Assembly: GCF_020881035.1 (NCBI RefSeq)
Contig: NZ_JAJITC010000006.1
Location: 393,061 to 457,060 of the forward strand
Reading direction: 5' to 3'
DNA: 64,000 nucleotides
Origin: Paraburkholderia translucens
GTDB taxonomy: Bacteria > Pseudomonadota > Gammaproteobacteria > Burkholderiales > Burkholderiaceae
The notes under the pieces were generated by a model. It saw nothing but the letters and a program-made list of their open reading frames with translations, ran no database searches and was not told the DNA's origin. This document shows, piece by piece, positions 25,930-34,155 of this stretch (positions within the stretch are counted from its first letter, which is position 1; every line of letters starts with the position of its first letter). Position numbers and translations under genes: made by a program.

Positions 25930-27279
25930 TCAGGCCGCGCGCGACTGGTTCAGCGTAAAGGCGAGCAGATCGCCATCGGTCGGTTCGCCCCAGGTCCTGC
26001 GCGCGAGCCAGTCGAAGAATGCCGTTTCGACGATCTTCGAGTCCAGCCCACGACGGCGCCAGTCGTCGCGCATGTGCGTGCCGAGCCCCGGTAATTCCTC
26101 TTGCTCGAACGACTGCCGAGCAATATCGCGCTCCGACTCGGCCTGTTCGTTGTACAACTCGTAGGCCTGCTTGCGACGGTAAGCCGAGTATTCGCCGAGC
26201 AGACGCGCCTTCAGATCATCGGCCGGGGCAGCCGCGGCCCTGCTCACAGCACCACCCGATGGGAGCGCCTCGACCGGCGGCGCATAGCCCTTTTTCAGGG
26301 CGTCCTTGAACAGCGCCGGCGCGCTGCGCACCGGTGGCAGCGACGTGCTGCGCATACGCTGCTCGGTCATCTGCAGCGCAGCGCGGATCCGGTTCTCCTC
26401 GCTGTCCGCGTAAAGCGTCTGCGCTTCCTTGAGTGGAATGCCGATCTTCACCATCCGGTCGACGAGCGTGCTGTCGAACACGTTCGGATGCTCGTCGAGC
26501 GCGAGCATCGGCTGCTTGCGCTCGGTCACGCGGAACTGGATCTCGGCGACGCGCCGGCCCTCGCGATGCTCGATCAGCTCGACGAAAATGTTCGTGACCG
26601 CGTTGACCTCGGCGATGGCCGGGCGCAGATAATCGCGCTTGAAATACTTGTACTCGCGCTTCGCTTCGTCGCCGGCTTCGGTATCCGGCGTGCCCGATAA
26701 GATCGGCCGCCACCATTCCCAGGTCTCGCGCATCGTCAGATGGCTCGGGTTGGTCAGGTAGCGTACGCAGATCTCATAGAGCGCGAGGCCCGCGCTGCTG
26801 CGCAACTGGCTTTGGAACTGCAGACTCAGCCGCGCATACTGGACTGGATCGAGCAGCTTCTTCTTGATCTTCGGCGCAAACGAAAACTCGACCCAGACGC
26901 GGCGCGTGGTCGGATCTTCGAGAATTTCCGCGTCCGCGATCAGCGTCGAGATACCCCATTTCCGACCGGGCTTCTGGCTCGACGTGCCCGTGCTCCATTC
27001 GACTTGCACCGACACCATGCGGCGCAGGTGCTCCTTGACGAGCGCGGTGTCGTTGGAATCGAACGCGGAATTGGCGACGATGTCAGACAGGAGCGCCCTG
27101 TACGTGTCGCCCGACTCATCCGCCTGCTGCGCCACCGCGAGCAACACGTTAAAAAGTTTGCGGGTGAGCAGCGTGATCTTGCCGCTTTTCGGCTGGATCG
27201 CGATCGCCTCGACGGCTTTGCGCAGCTCAGCCGAGCTGGGGCTGACAACATCGGTCTTTTTCGCGCGCTTCGTGGCCAT
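25930..27279 (-). CDS. Replication initiator protein (Rep_3-type), chromosome 2
   Basis: The 449-aa protein (472 aa from an alternative ATG at 27348) contains tandem winged-helix segments typical of iteron-plasmid initiators. LTRKLFNVLLAVAQQ and VSVQVEWSTGTSSQKP are in the first; YARLSLQFQSQLRSSAGLALYEICVRYL and YKYFKRDYLRPAIAEVNAVTNIFVEL in the second. A C-terminal extension of about 150 residues is charged and lies outside the Rep_3 core. It should bind the iterons upstream of its own gene and open the origin. The first iteron lies only 120 bases before the start, so autorepression is likely. Neither start has a good ribosome site; MATKRAKKTD at 27279 is favoured because the upstream part is low-complexity. 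Confidence 0.88.
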   Translation of the reverse strand: MATKRAKKTDVVSPSSAELRKAVEAIAIQPKSGKITLLTRKLFNVLLAVAQQADESGDTYRALLSDIVANSAFDSNDTALVKEHLRRMVSVQVEWSTGTSSQKPGRKWGISTLIADAEILEDPTTRRVWVEFSFAPKIKKKLLDPVQYARLSLQFQSQLRSSAGLALYEICVRYLTNPSHLTMRETWEWWRPILSGTPDTEAGDEAKREYKYFKRDYLRPAIAEVNAVTNIFVELIEHREGRRVAEIQFRVTERKQPMLALDEHPNVFDSTLVDRMVKIGIPLKEAQTLYADSEENRIRAALQMTEQRMRSTSLPPVRSAPALFKDALKKGYAPPVEALPSGGAVSRAAAAPADDLKARLLGEYSAYRRKQAYELYNEQAESERDIARQSFEQEELPGLGTHMRDDWRRRGLDSKIVETAFFDWLARRTWGEPTDGDLLAFTLNQSRAA

Positions 27280-27400
27280 GCGTCGGGGTGAGGAGGGGGA
27301 TTTCGCGTGAGCATACCGGCTGTGGTGATACGCGTCTATAGCATCCATCTCACCGTTGCCGGTGAAGCGGGTTTACGAAGCGCAACTCACCTCGGGCGAC

Positions 27401-28600
27401 TCCCGAAAACCCTCACCCCGGCTGCATGCCGCCGGGGGTGGGCTCTCCTTGCCGGTCGCGGCGTTGGCGAATCCGGAGAGTTTTGAGCCACGCGGCAACG
27501 GGGAGCCTCCTATCCCGAACCTTCTCACCTCAAAAATTTTTGCGGTTTTTTCGAGGCCTTGCGCAACGGAGCTGCTCTTGCCGGCTGAAGACCTCCTCGC
27601 ATAGCCGGGGTCAATAGATGAAATGCCTGCACGCTGGCGGCAAAGGGGCTAACCCGCGGCGCAATATTCGACTTCGCGCGACGCCCTAAGACTGCTGCCA
27701 ACGGGTAAATCCTTCGGGCGAATTCTCACCGTTCAATGCCTCCCGAAAAAGCTCACCATTACAGAGCCGAACAATATCAAACGACAAGCGCTCACCCCCA
27801 CCAGGACCGCTATTCCCGGAGAAGACCTCCCGAAAAACCTCACTCTTGAGGTTTCCGGACGCTCCCCTGCATCGGCCCAATGACCTCCTGAAAATCCTCA
27901 CCTTTTCCGCGTCACAATCAATAATTCAATGATTTCAGTTACTTGCGACGATTCCCATTCCTCGGCAAACGACTAGCGCCCCCGTAAATCCTCACCTACA
28001 GCCTACTTTTCGCACGGTCGCACTTTTCATTTTCTCGCCCCAACTCTCCCGGATATCCTCACCTTTACCGCCAGAAGCGAGGTATACCCGCGCACGCAAA
28101 CCGCCATTGGCCGGGCATTTCCGGCCCGCAGCCCGCATTTTGATCCCGAAGGCCCTCACCTTAGCGCGCGAAACGCCAACCGAGGCTTCCCGAAAAGCCT
28201 CACCTTTGACGGAATCGCCAGCCGAAACAGCTTGCTGATACGGCCCATTCGCCAACTTCCCGAATCCCCTCACCTCTCCGGGCGCCAGCGCTACCGCCAC
28301 GCCAGCGTTCCGTGGAATCGCTGCGCCGCAATCCGCCTTCGCTCCCGTAAAACCTCACCTCAGCCCGGTGAATGCTCAAAAATGCGGCAAAACGGACCCG
28401 GACGCCCCGTAAAGTCTCACCTTTGATTCCCGTTTTCTCCCGTCCCGGCTCACCAAGGCGGTTAACCGTCCCAAAATAGCCTCAGGAATCGACGCTCGCG
28501 AGCCTCCCGAGAACGCTCACCTCAGTGCAAGCCATACGCCCAGACAACTTTCGAGGATGGTCGGGCGCTTCACGGTAGCGAAGTCCCGCAAAACCTCACC
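27401..28600 (+). repeat. Irregularly spaced origin iterons (about 16 copies)
   Basis: The 17-mer TCCCGAAAANCCTCACC recurs in one orientation. Starts are 27401, 27513, 27741, 27828, 27886, 27980, 28047, 28144, 28188, 28258, 28343, 28405, 28438, 28505 and 28584, plus a weak copy at 27714. Spacing is irregular (33 to about 200 bases). TCCCG and CTCACC are the fixed parts; the six bases between them vary. No gene is present in 27349-29121. This arrangement resembles the regulatory (incompatibility) iterons of iteron replicons. A poly-A/T run at 27531-27552 separates the first copies from the rest. Confidence 0.9.
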
Positions 28601-28628
28601 TTTGCCTAAACGTCACGTATCCGGCGTT

Positions 28629-28734
28629 TCCTGAACCCGCTCACGTTCTGTCCCGGACCTGCTCACCGAGCTCCCCGAACCCCATCACTCGAGTTTCCCG
28701 CAGACCCTCACCAAGTCTCCTGCAAAGCTTCACC
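28629..28734 (+). repeat. Core iteron array, five copies at 22-23 bp
   Basis: Five 17-mers start at 28629, 28651, 28673, 28696 and 28718, an even spacing of 22-23 bases, about two helical turns. They are more degenerate than the scattered copies (for example TCCTGAACCCGCTCACG, CCCCGAACCCCATCACT). This helically phased block next to AT-rich DNA is the expected form of the core replication origin. Confidence 0.85.
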
Positions 28735-28840
28735 TTGCCAGGCTGAAACCCCTGCCAGATAAGGGTTTGCTGGATCGTTAACGTTTTTAACAAGGGTTCA
28801 AAGGTGTTTACTTTTATTACTCTCAAGCTTTTTACCCCGC
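28735..28840. other. AT-rich putative unwinding region of the origin
   Basis: Immediately after the phased iterons, bases 28755-28835 become AT-rich (CGTTAACGTTTTTAACAAG, GTGTTTACTTTTATTACTC). This is a plausible DNA-unwinding element of the second-chromosome origin. I see no consensus DnaA box here. GTTAAC (28777) and GTTTAC (28806) occur within it. Confidence 0.7.
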
Positions 28841-28889
28841 GAGCCCCGTGACACCCGGGTCCTACAACCCGTCACTATTGCGTTGTTGT

Positions 28890-28974
28890 CGTGAAACAGT
28901 GCGCGATCAAGTGGAAATCGGGCAAAGTGCTTATAATACAAAGGCTTATTAGCTATTCTTCGTATTGTTTCACG
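28890..28974. promoter_or_regulatory. Long-spaced inverted repeat before the KfrA-like gene
   Basis: CGTGAAACA (28890-28898) and TGTTTCACG (28966-28974) are exact inverted copies 67 bases apart in the 280-bp leader of the gene at 29122. Each equals half of the chromosome-1-type parS palindrome. They could be operator half-sites for the KfrA-like protein or for another ParB. Confidence 0.5.
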
Positions 28975-29121
28975 GAAAAGAACGGTGTCCGCCTGTTTAC
29001 GACGGCGATTGGTCCGTCGATACCTGTCTGTATACGTCAATCCGTTCGCCACTCATAAATAGGTAGCAAATACTACGTAAATTGTTATGATCCATCCAAT
29101 TCGAGCGACATCGAGGTAGAC

Positions 29122-30351
29122 ATGAATCTGGATCAGGAGCGGCAGGCCATTCGCGATGAGCTTGAAACGATGCGCGCGCAGGGCGCGCGTCGGCAGGATC
29201 TGTCGCTGCATGCGTGCAAGCGGCTCTTTTTCGATCTTGGTATACGGCCGTCGATGGCGGCCGTGCGCGACCTCACGCAGACCGGTAGCGCAAGCGACAT
29301 CCCGAAAGACATCGATCATTTCTGGGAGCGTATCCGCAACGTGTCACGGGTCAAGGTGGGCGCAGGCGTTATTCCGAAGGCACTCGAGGATCGCGCCGGC
29401 GAACTGCTGGGGGCGTTATTCGAAGAAGCGCTCATCGAGGCCAAAGCGGCGCTCGAGGGCGAACGCGAGGAGATCCGCGCGCAGCTCAGCGTTGCCGAAC
29501 AGCGCGTGCGTGACGCCGATATTCGCCGTGACGCGGCCGACGACGCGATCAGGCGCAGCGAAGCGCGCGCAGAAGCCGCGTGGGAGCGGGTGCGCATGCT
29601 CGAAACCCAGCTATCGAGCGCGACCACGCATGGCAACGTTCATCTCGAAGGCTTGCAGGCAACGGCGCGTCGGCTCGATCAGGAAAACGAGGCGCTGAGG
29701 CAGCGGCTCGAAAATGAGCAGACCACTAATGCCGCATTGCGCGACCGGATCGACGCGTTGCACGTCGAATTGCGGCAAAGCACCGAGCACTATGCACAGC
29801 AGATCAAAGATGCGGTCGCCGAGGCCGAGCGGCGCGTCAAGCCGATGCTGGTCGAACTCGATTCGTTGCGCAGCATGGCCGCGACGTATCAGTCCGGCGT
29901 GCGGGATGCGAGCCGCAAGGAATTCGAGTTCATTCAGCAGATTGCCGCAGCCAAGGCCCGCGCAGACCGGCTCGAAGCGCAGCTGCGCGAGCAGTCGGAC
30001 GAAGTCGATGCGCTGACGAAAGAAGTCGCCTTGCTGCGTGCCCAACAGGGCATCGATCCGGCCATCGCCGTGCTGCTGTGCTCACTCGTCAGTGAGGGAC
30101 GGCTCACGAGCGAAGAGTTGGGCACGATCGGCACCGCGGCCGACGGCCACGTGACGCTGCCCGCGCGCTGCCCGAAATGCGAGGAAGGTGAACCGGAGCT
30201 ATCGCAGGTCGGTCACCGTTTCGAGCTGCTGTGCCCGGATTGTGAGCACTCCTCCGGCCCTAACGAATCCAGGCTCGCAGCGGTGAAACAGTTTCTGTCG
30301 AACGACGCGTCTAACCCGCCGTCGACCCGCTCGGTGGTCACGGTTCGCTGA
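29122..30351 (+). CDS. KfrA-like DNA-binding coiled-coil protein with C-terminal zinc ribbon
   Basis: The 409-aa protein starts with a KfrA-N-type helical DNA-binding domain (about 1-115; DLSLHACKRLFFDLGIRPSMAAVRDLTQTG). A long coiled coil follows (about 105-310; repeated EREEIRAQLSVAEQRV-like heptads). After a short linker comes a zinc ribbon with C350xxC353 and C371xxC374. KfrA of broad-host plasmids is a transcriptional autoregulator that forms filaments and aids partition. The zinc ribbon is an addition I do not associate with KfrA. GAGGT precedes the ATG. Its position just across the origin from rep suggests a role in origin organisation or segregation (inference). Confidence 0.75.
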   Translation: MNLDQERQAIRDELETMRAQGARRQDLSLHACKRLFFDLGIRPSMAAVRDLTQTGSASDIPKDIDHFWERIRNVSRVKVGAGVIPKALEDRAGELLGALFEEALIEAKAALEGEREEIRAQLSVAEQRVRDADIRRDAADDAIRRSEARAEAAWERVRMLETQLSSATTHGNVHLEGLQATARRLDQENEALRQRLENEQTTNAALRDRIDALHVELRQSTEHYAQQIKDAVAEAERRVKPMLVELDSLRSMAATYQSGVRDASRKEFEFIQQIAAAKARADRLEAQLREQSDEVDALTKEVALLRAQQGIDPAIAVLLCSLVSEGRLTSEELGTIGTAADGHVTLPARCPKCEEGEPELSQVGHRFELLCPDCEHSSGPNESRLAAVKQFLSNDASNPPSTRSVVTVR

Positions 30352-30386
30352 CCCCAATCGGGCAACGCAACCGAAAAAACGTCAAA

Positions 30387-30427
30387 GGTGAGGAAATTCG
30401 GGACCGGAAAGGTGAGGTTTTTCAGGG
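30387..30427 (-). repeat. Two inverted-orientation iterons after the KfrA-like gene
   Basis: GGTGAGGAAATTCGGGA (30387-30403) and GGTGAGGTTTTTCAGGG (30411-30427) are copies of the origin 17-mer in the opposite orientation, 24 bases apart. They lie in the short gap before the recombinase stop codon, so they bracket the KfrA-like gene together with the main field. Confidence 0.88.
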
Positions 30428-31504
30428 CTCGCCGGCTCCCGTTTTCCTCGTCAAACGCCCGTCGCGCCGGGGCTCGGGCAATGGCGCCGCCGCCGGGTCC
30501 GGCGTGTGAGTCGCAGGCGAATCTTGTTGATCAATCCAGGTTTGCCACGCACGATATAGCCGGTTCGCGGACACCGCCTGCACGAACCCGAGCCATTGTC
30601 CGACCTGTTCGGCTTCCACCCCGCTCTCGAAAAGGTCCGCCGCGAACGTGTTGCGCAGGGTCTGCGGACTCGCGCGCGATTGGCGCGATGCGGCGATCCC
30701 CGCCGCATCGACCAGCGCGTCCACCGCACGCAGCATCGTGGCTTTGTGCATCGGACGGCCGGACGGCGACGCGGGAAACACGAGATCGCCGGCCAGCTCC
30801 GTCAGCCGACGTTCCGCAAGCCAGGCGTCGAGAATCGCCGTCGCGAACGGCGCGAGCCGCGTGCGCCGCGTCAGCATCGGATTCGCGGACTCGATCGTGA
30901 CCCACGGTGAACCCGCTTTCACGCAACTAACCGCAAGAGAAGCGGCCTCGCCTGTCTTTAGTCCGCCCCCAAGGAATACGGCGATCAGCGCACGATCGCG
31001 CCGCTCCCTCCAGCGCTGCGCTCCCGACAAGGACGGCAACGGCGCGAACAGGCGCGCGATCAATGCAGTGCGTTCCGCATGGGTGAGAAACCCGGTCGGC
31101 TCGTTGTCGCGCGCATTGCGCCACGCTGCTTCGCCATCCTGAGCAATGAAGCGGGCCGGATTGGTCGACGCCGATTCGATCTCGCGCACGTGATCAAGTA
31201 CGCGTTCGATGAGCCGCAAATAGCGGATTCGTTGCGTTCTCCGGATTTCGAGGCCGGCGACGAATTCGGCGATGGCGGCCGTGTCGACCGTCGCGAGGCT
31301 TTGTTGCCGGGTGCCGAGCCAGTCGAGAAACTGGCCCCACTGCGCCTGATAGACCAGCGCGGAGGAGCGACGGAAATGCTGCTTCGCGAGCCAGGCATCG
31401 AACGCGATTTGCGGGTCGCGTCGCCAGTCTTCGCGTTGCTGATCGAACAGATCAGTAGAAGGGGCAGGACGGGGAACGGGGTCGGACAGATGAGGGGGAG
31501 ACAT
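30422..31504 (-). CDS. Tyrosine recombinase-like protein with altered catalytic residues
   Basis: The 360-aa protein has a SAM-like N-terminal core-binding domain (FDAWLAKQHFRRSSALVYQAQWGQFLDWL) and a C-terminal catalytic-fold domain. Tyr317 (NRLYRAW) and the second Arg (R284 in TLRNTFAADLF) are present. The first Arg is Lys183 (GGLKTGEAA), the His three before R284 is Gln281, and the LGH position is Phe307. Three of the canonical RHRH residues are therefore missing, and activity is doubtful. The start is ATG 31504 with AAGGA 6 bases upstream. A recombinase next to the chromosome-2 origin may once have resolved dimers or now act only structurally (inference). Confidence 0.75.
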   Translation of the reverse strand: MSPPHLSDPVPRPAPSTDLFDQQREDWRRDPQIAFDAWLAKQHFRRSSALVYQAQWGQFLDWLGTRQQSLATVDTAAIAEFVAGLEIRRTQRIRYLRLIERVLDHVREIESASTNPARFIAQDGEAAWRNARDNEPTGFLTHAERTALIARLFAPLPSLSGAQRWRERRDRALIAVFLGGGLKTGEAASLAVSCVKAGSPWVTIESANPMLTRRTRLAPFATAILDAWLAERRLTELAGDLVFPASPSGRPMHKATMLRAVDALVDAAGIAASRQSRASPQTLRNTFAADLFESGVEAEQVGQWLGFVQAVSANRLYRAWQTWIDQQDSPATHTPDPAAAPLPEPRRDGRLTRKTGAGEP

Positions 31505-31619
31505 GAACATTCCTTCCGTTAGTTGCACCGTGCGGTTCGCGTATTGTAGGCGCTAATCGGTCCCACGCCGATCCGGAAGCATCGGGGAAGATTCGATCCA
31601 TTACCTCGTGAGGCTGTCA

Positions 31620-32030
31620 TCAGCCTCCCCACGCACGTGCGCGCTTTAACGGCGCGTCAAGGGCCCGAGGTTGCGACGCACGACGCGCCGCTTGCCGCGC
31701 GGCTTCCTCGTACGCATTGACGGCAAACGCGAAGACGGCCGGTAACGCAGTGGACGCACCGAAGTCCACGCCGTCATCGGTTTCGGGATACGGCAGATCG
31801 GACGGACGCTGGAACAGCCCAAGCATGAGCGCGTCGTGCCGGCTGGCAAAACCGAGGTCGGCCAGCGCCTCGGCTTCGATGGCATGCAGCAGACGCCACG
31901 TGAGCGGCACCTGCTGAACGATGTAGCGCGCAGCGATGTTGCGCACGATATGTTCGAGATCGCGCGCGGCGGTCTGGTAGCGCAGCGCGGCAAGAGTTTG
32001 ATCGGTAGGGTCGGCTTTCAGGTTGTTCAT
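31620..32030 (-). CDS. Unknown small protein with a LexA-controlled promoter
   Basis: The 136-aa soluble protein is mostly helical (LAALRYQTAARDLEHIVRNIAARYIV, PLTWRLLHAIEAEALADLGF, AVFAFAVNAYEEAARQAARRA). It has no signal peptide, membrane helix or catalytic motif I recognise. The ATG at 32030 is preferred because the promoter lies directly upstream. A consensus LexA box 24 bases before the start makes it an SOS gene. It reads toward the recombinase-like gene (115-bp gap) and may be co-transcribed with it. Possible roles include a DNA-damage checkpoint or a replication brake, but there is no sequence evidence for either. Confidence 0.7.
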   Translation of the reverse strand: MNNLKADPTDQTLAALRYQTAARDLEHIVRNIAARYIVQQVPLTWRLLHAIEAEALADLGFASRHDALMLGLFQRPSDLPYPETDDGVDFGASTALPAVFAFAVNAYEEAARQAARRASQPRALDAPLKRARAWGG

Positions 32031-32053
32031 TCTCGGCTCCAATCGACACTTGA

Positions 32054-32073
32054 TACTGTACAAACATACAGTA
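32054..32073. promoter_or_regulatory. LexA (SOS) box
   Basis: TACTGTACAAACATACAGTA contains CTGT-N8-ACAG (32056-32071) with symmetric TA flanks, matching the consensus LexA operator of beta- and gamma-proteobacteria almost perfectly. It is 24 bases upstream of the start at 32030, in the promoter position. Confidence 0.85.
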
Positions 32074-32145
32074 CCAGGCGCAACCTGGCCGAACGGCCTA
32101 TTCCTCGCGAACTGCGTCAATAGCGTGCCAACCCCCAAGCCGGCG

Positions 32146-32784
32146 CTACCCGTGAATCACGACCAGCAGCGCTTTCGCCTCACCCTTGCCGACGTTGCGG
32201 ATCGCGTGCGGCTCGTCGGCGACGTAGCGCGCGGTGTCCGCGAGCCTGAGCCGCTTCGTTGCGCCGGCCGCCTCGATCTCGATCGAGCCGTGCAGCACGG
32301 TCAGATGCTCGCGGGTGCCGGGCTCGTGCGCGCTCGACACCAGCGCCCCGCCCGGCTGCAGCGTCAACTCGTACCACTCGAACTTGCCGGCCAGCTCGAT
32401 CGGCCCCCACACACGCAGCTGGTATTTCGCGTCATGACCGCTTAGCGTAGGAATGTCGTGCGGACCGGAAACGGCAATCGCCTCCGGCGACTTTGGCGGC
32501 GCAAACAGAGAATCGAGGCTCACACCGAGCGCGTTGGTGAGCCGCCACGCCACCGCGATCGTCGGGTTGGCCTTGTCGCGCTCGATTTCCGACAGCATCG
32601 ATTTCGACACCCCGGCCGCGCGCGACAGATCATCGAGCGTCATGCGCCGCTCGGCGCGAAGCCGCTGAATCTGCTCGCCGACGCGCGGCGGCGCCACACT
32701 CGCCGGCAACGCAGCGCTAGCGGAGGCGGCCTTCGCATTGGCCGCGGCGCGGCGTGTACCCGAACTTGCCATTTCCTGACCCAT
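32146..32784 (-). CDS. XRE-family regulator with C-terminal cupin domain
   Basis: The 213-aa regulator has a helix-turn-helix (IQRLRAERRMTLDDLSRAAGVSKSMLSEIERDKANPTIAVAWRLTNAL, about 38-90) and a cupin_2 sensor domain (about 115-213; EWYELTLQPGGALVSSAHEPGTREHLTVLHGSIEI). Such proteins sense small metabolites. It is divergent from kbl-tdh, which strongly suggests control of threonine catabolism. The 137-bp gap includes an AT-rich TCGGAAAAACGAAAAAATCCGAT that may be the operator region. An ATG at 32772 is an alternative start. Confidence 0.88.
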   Translation of the reverse strand: MGQEMASSGTRRAAANAKAASASAALPASVAPPRVGEQIQRLRAERRMTLDDLSRAAGVSKSMLSEIERDKANPTIAVAWRLTNALGVSLDSLFAPPKSPEAIAVSGPHDIPTLSGHDAKYQLRVWGPIELAGKFEWYELTLQPGGALVSSAHEPGTREHLTVLHGSIEIEAAGATKRLRLADTARYVADEPHAIRNVGKGEAKALLVVIHG

Positions 32785-32921
32785 CGTTTAGAGTTGTTCG
32801 ATATACCGGATTTTAGTTCGGAAAAACGAAAAAATCCGATAAAGCTGACAGCCGACTATAACAGGCCACCCTCCCTGCGCCTATGCGAACGCGGGCGCCA
32901 TCATCCACAGGAGTCCCGTTC

Positions 32922-34127
32922 ATGCGTGACCAATACCTTGCCCATCTGCGCGGCACCCTCGAACAGATCCGCGCCGACGGCTTCTACAAGAGCGAGCGCG
33001 TGATCGCGAGTCCGCAGTCGGCCGCCGTGCGTCTGGCCGACGGCAGCGATGTCCTGAACTTCTGCGCGAACAACTATCTCGGCCTTGCCGACGATGCGCG
33101 GCTGATCGAAGCGGCGAAGCAGGGCCTCGACAGCGATGGCTTCGGCATGGCGTCGGTGCGCTTCATCTGCGGCACACAAACTGTCCATAAGCAACTCGAA
33201 GCAGCGCTCGCTGCGTTCCTGCACACCGACGACTGCATACTCTATTCGAGCTGCTTCGACGCGAACGGCGGCCTGTTCGAAACGCTGCTCGACGAAAACG
33301 ACGCGATCATCAGCGACGAGCTGAATCACGCGAGCATCATCGACGGCGTGCGGCTCTCGAAGGCGAAGCGCTTTCGCTACCGCAACAACGACCTCGCCGA
33401 TCTCGAAGCGCGCTTGAAGGAAGCCGACGCGGCCGGTGCGCGCTTCAGGCTGATCGCGACCGACGGCGTGTTCTCGATGGACGGCATCATCGCGAACCTC
33501 GCCGGCATCTGCGATCTGGCCGACAGGTACGGCGCACTGGTGATGGTCGACGACTCGCACGCGGTCGGCTTCATCGGCGAACAGGGCCGTGGCACGCCCG
33601 AGCATTGCGGGGTCATCTCGCGCGTCGACATCATCACCGGCACGCTCGGCAAGGCGCTCGGCGGCGCGTCGGGCGGCTACGTCGCCGCGCGCAAGGAAAT
33701 CGTCGAACTGTTGCGGCAGCGCTCGCGTCCGTATCTGTTTTCGAACACGCTGACACCGAGCATCGCGGCTGCGTCGCTGAAGGTGCTCGAATTGCTTGGC
33801 AGCGCTGAAGGCGCCCAACTGCGCGCGCGTGTACGCGAAAACGGCGCGCACTTTCGCCGCGCGATGAGTGCGCTCGGCTTCACGCTCGTGCCCGGCGAAC
33901 ATCCAATCATTCCGGTGATGCTCGGCGACGCGCAGCTCGCGGGAAAGATGGCCGACGCGCTACTGAAGGAAGGCGTCTACGTGATCGGCTTTTCGTTCCC
34001 GGTGGTGCCGCGCGGGCGCGCACGCATCCGCACGCAGATGAGCGCCGCGCACACGCCCGCACAGATCGATCGCGCCGTCGCGGCGTTCGCGCGCGTCGGC
34101 CGCGAGCTCGGCGTAATCCAGGCGTAA
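32922..34127 (+). CDS. kbl: 2-amino-3-ketobutyrate CoA ligase (glycine C-acetyltransferase)
   Basis: Kbl converts 2-amino-3-ketobutyrate and CoA to glycine and acetyl-CoA, the second step of threonine breakdown. The 401-aa PLP enzyme of the alpha-oxoamine synthase family has PLP lysine K244 in [29 protein letters not shown] and [20 protein letters not shown] lies about 8 bases before the ATG at 32922. The tdh gene starts 29 bases after the stop, forming a kbl-tdh operon as in many proteobacteria. Confidence 0.97.
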   Translation: MRDQYLAHLRGTLEQIRADGFYKSERVIASPQSAAVRLADGSDVLNFCANNYLGLADDARLIEAAKQGLDSDGFGMASVRFICGTQTVHKQLEAALAAFLHTDDCILYSSCFDANGGLFETLLDENDAIISDELNHASIIDGVRLSKAKRFRYRNNDLADLEARLKEADAAGARFRLIATDGVFSMDGIIANLAGICDLADRYGALVMVDDSHAVGFIGEQGRGTPEHCGVISRVDIITGTLGKALGGASGGYVAARKEIVELLRQRSRPYLFSNTLTPSIAAASLKVLELLGSAEGAQLRARVRENGAHFRRAMSALGFTLVPGEHPIIPVMLGDAQLAGKMADALLKEGVYVIGFSFPVVPRGRARIRTQMSAAHTPAQIDRAVAAFARVGRELGVIQA

Positions 34128-34155
34128 CCGCCGCGTGCATCGAACGGAGAAGCAG

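Noticed and set aside
27286..27305. GGTGAGGAGGGGGATTTCG near the rep start as an iteron
   Set aside because: The spacing between the two halves is wrong and the CGGGA end is missing; it may be a decayed copy but is not counted.
27401..28734. Repeat field as a CRISPR array
   Set aside because: Units are 17 bases with irregular spacing and internal degeneracy, there are no uniform spacers and no cas genes; iterons fit better.
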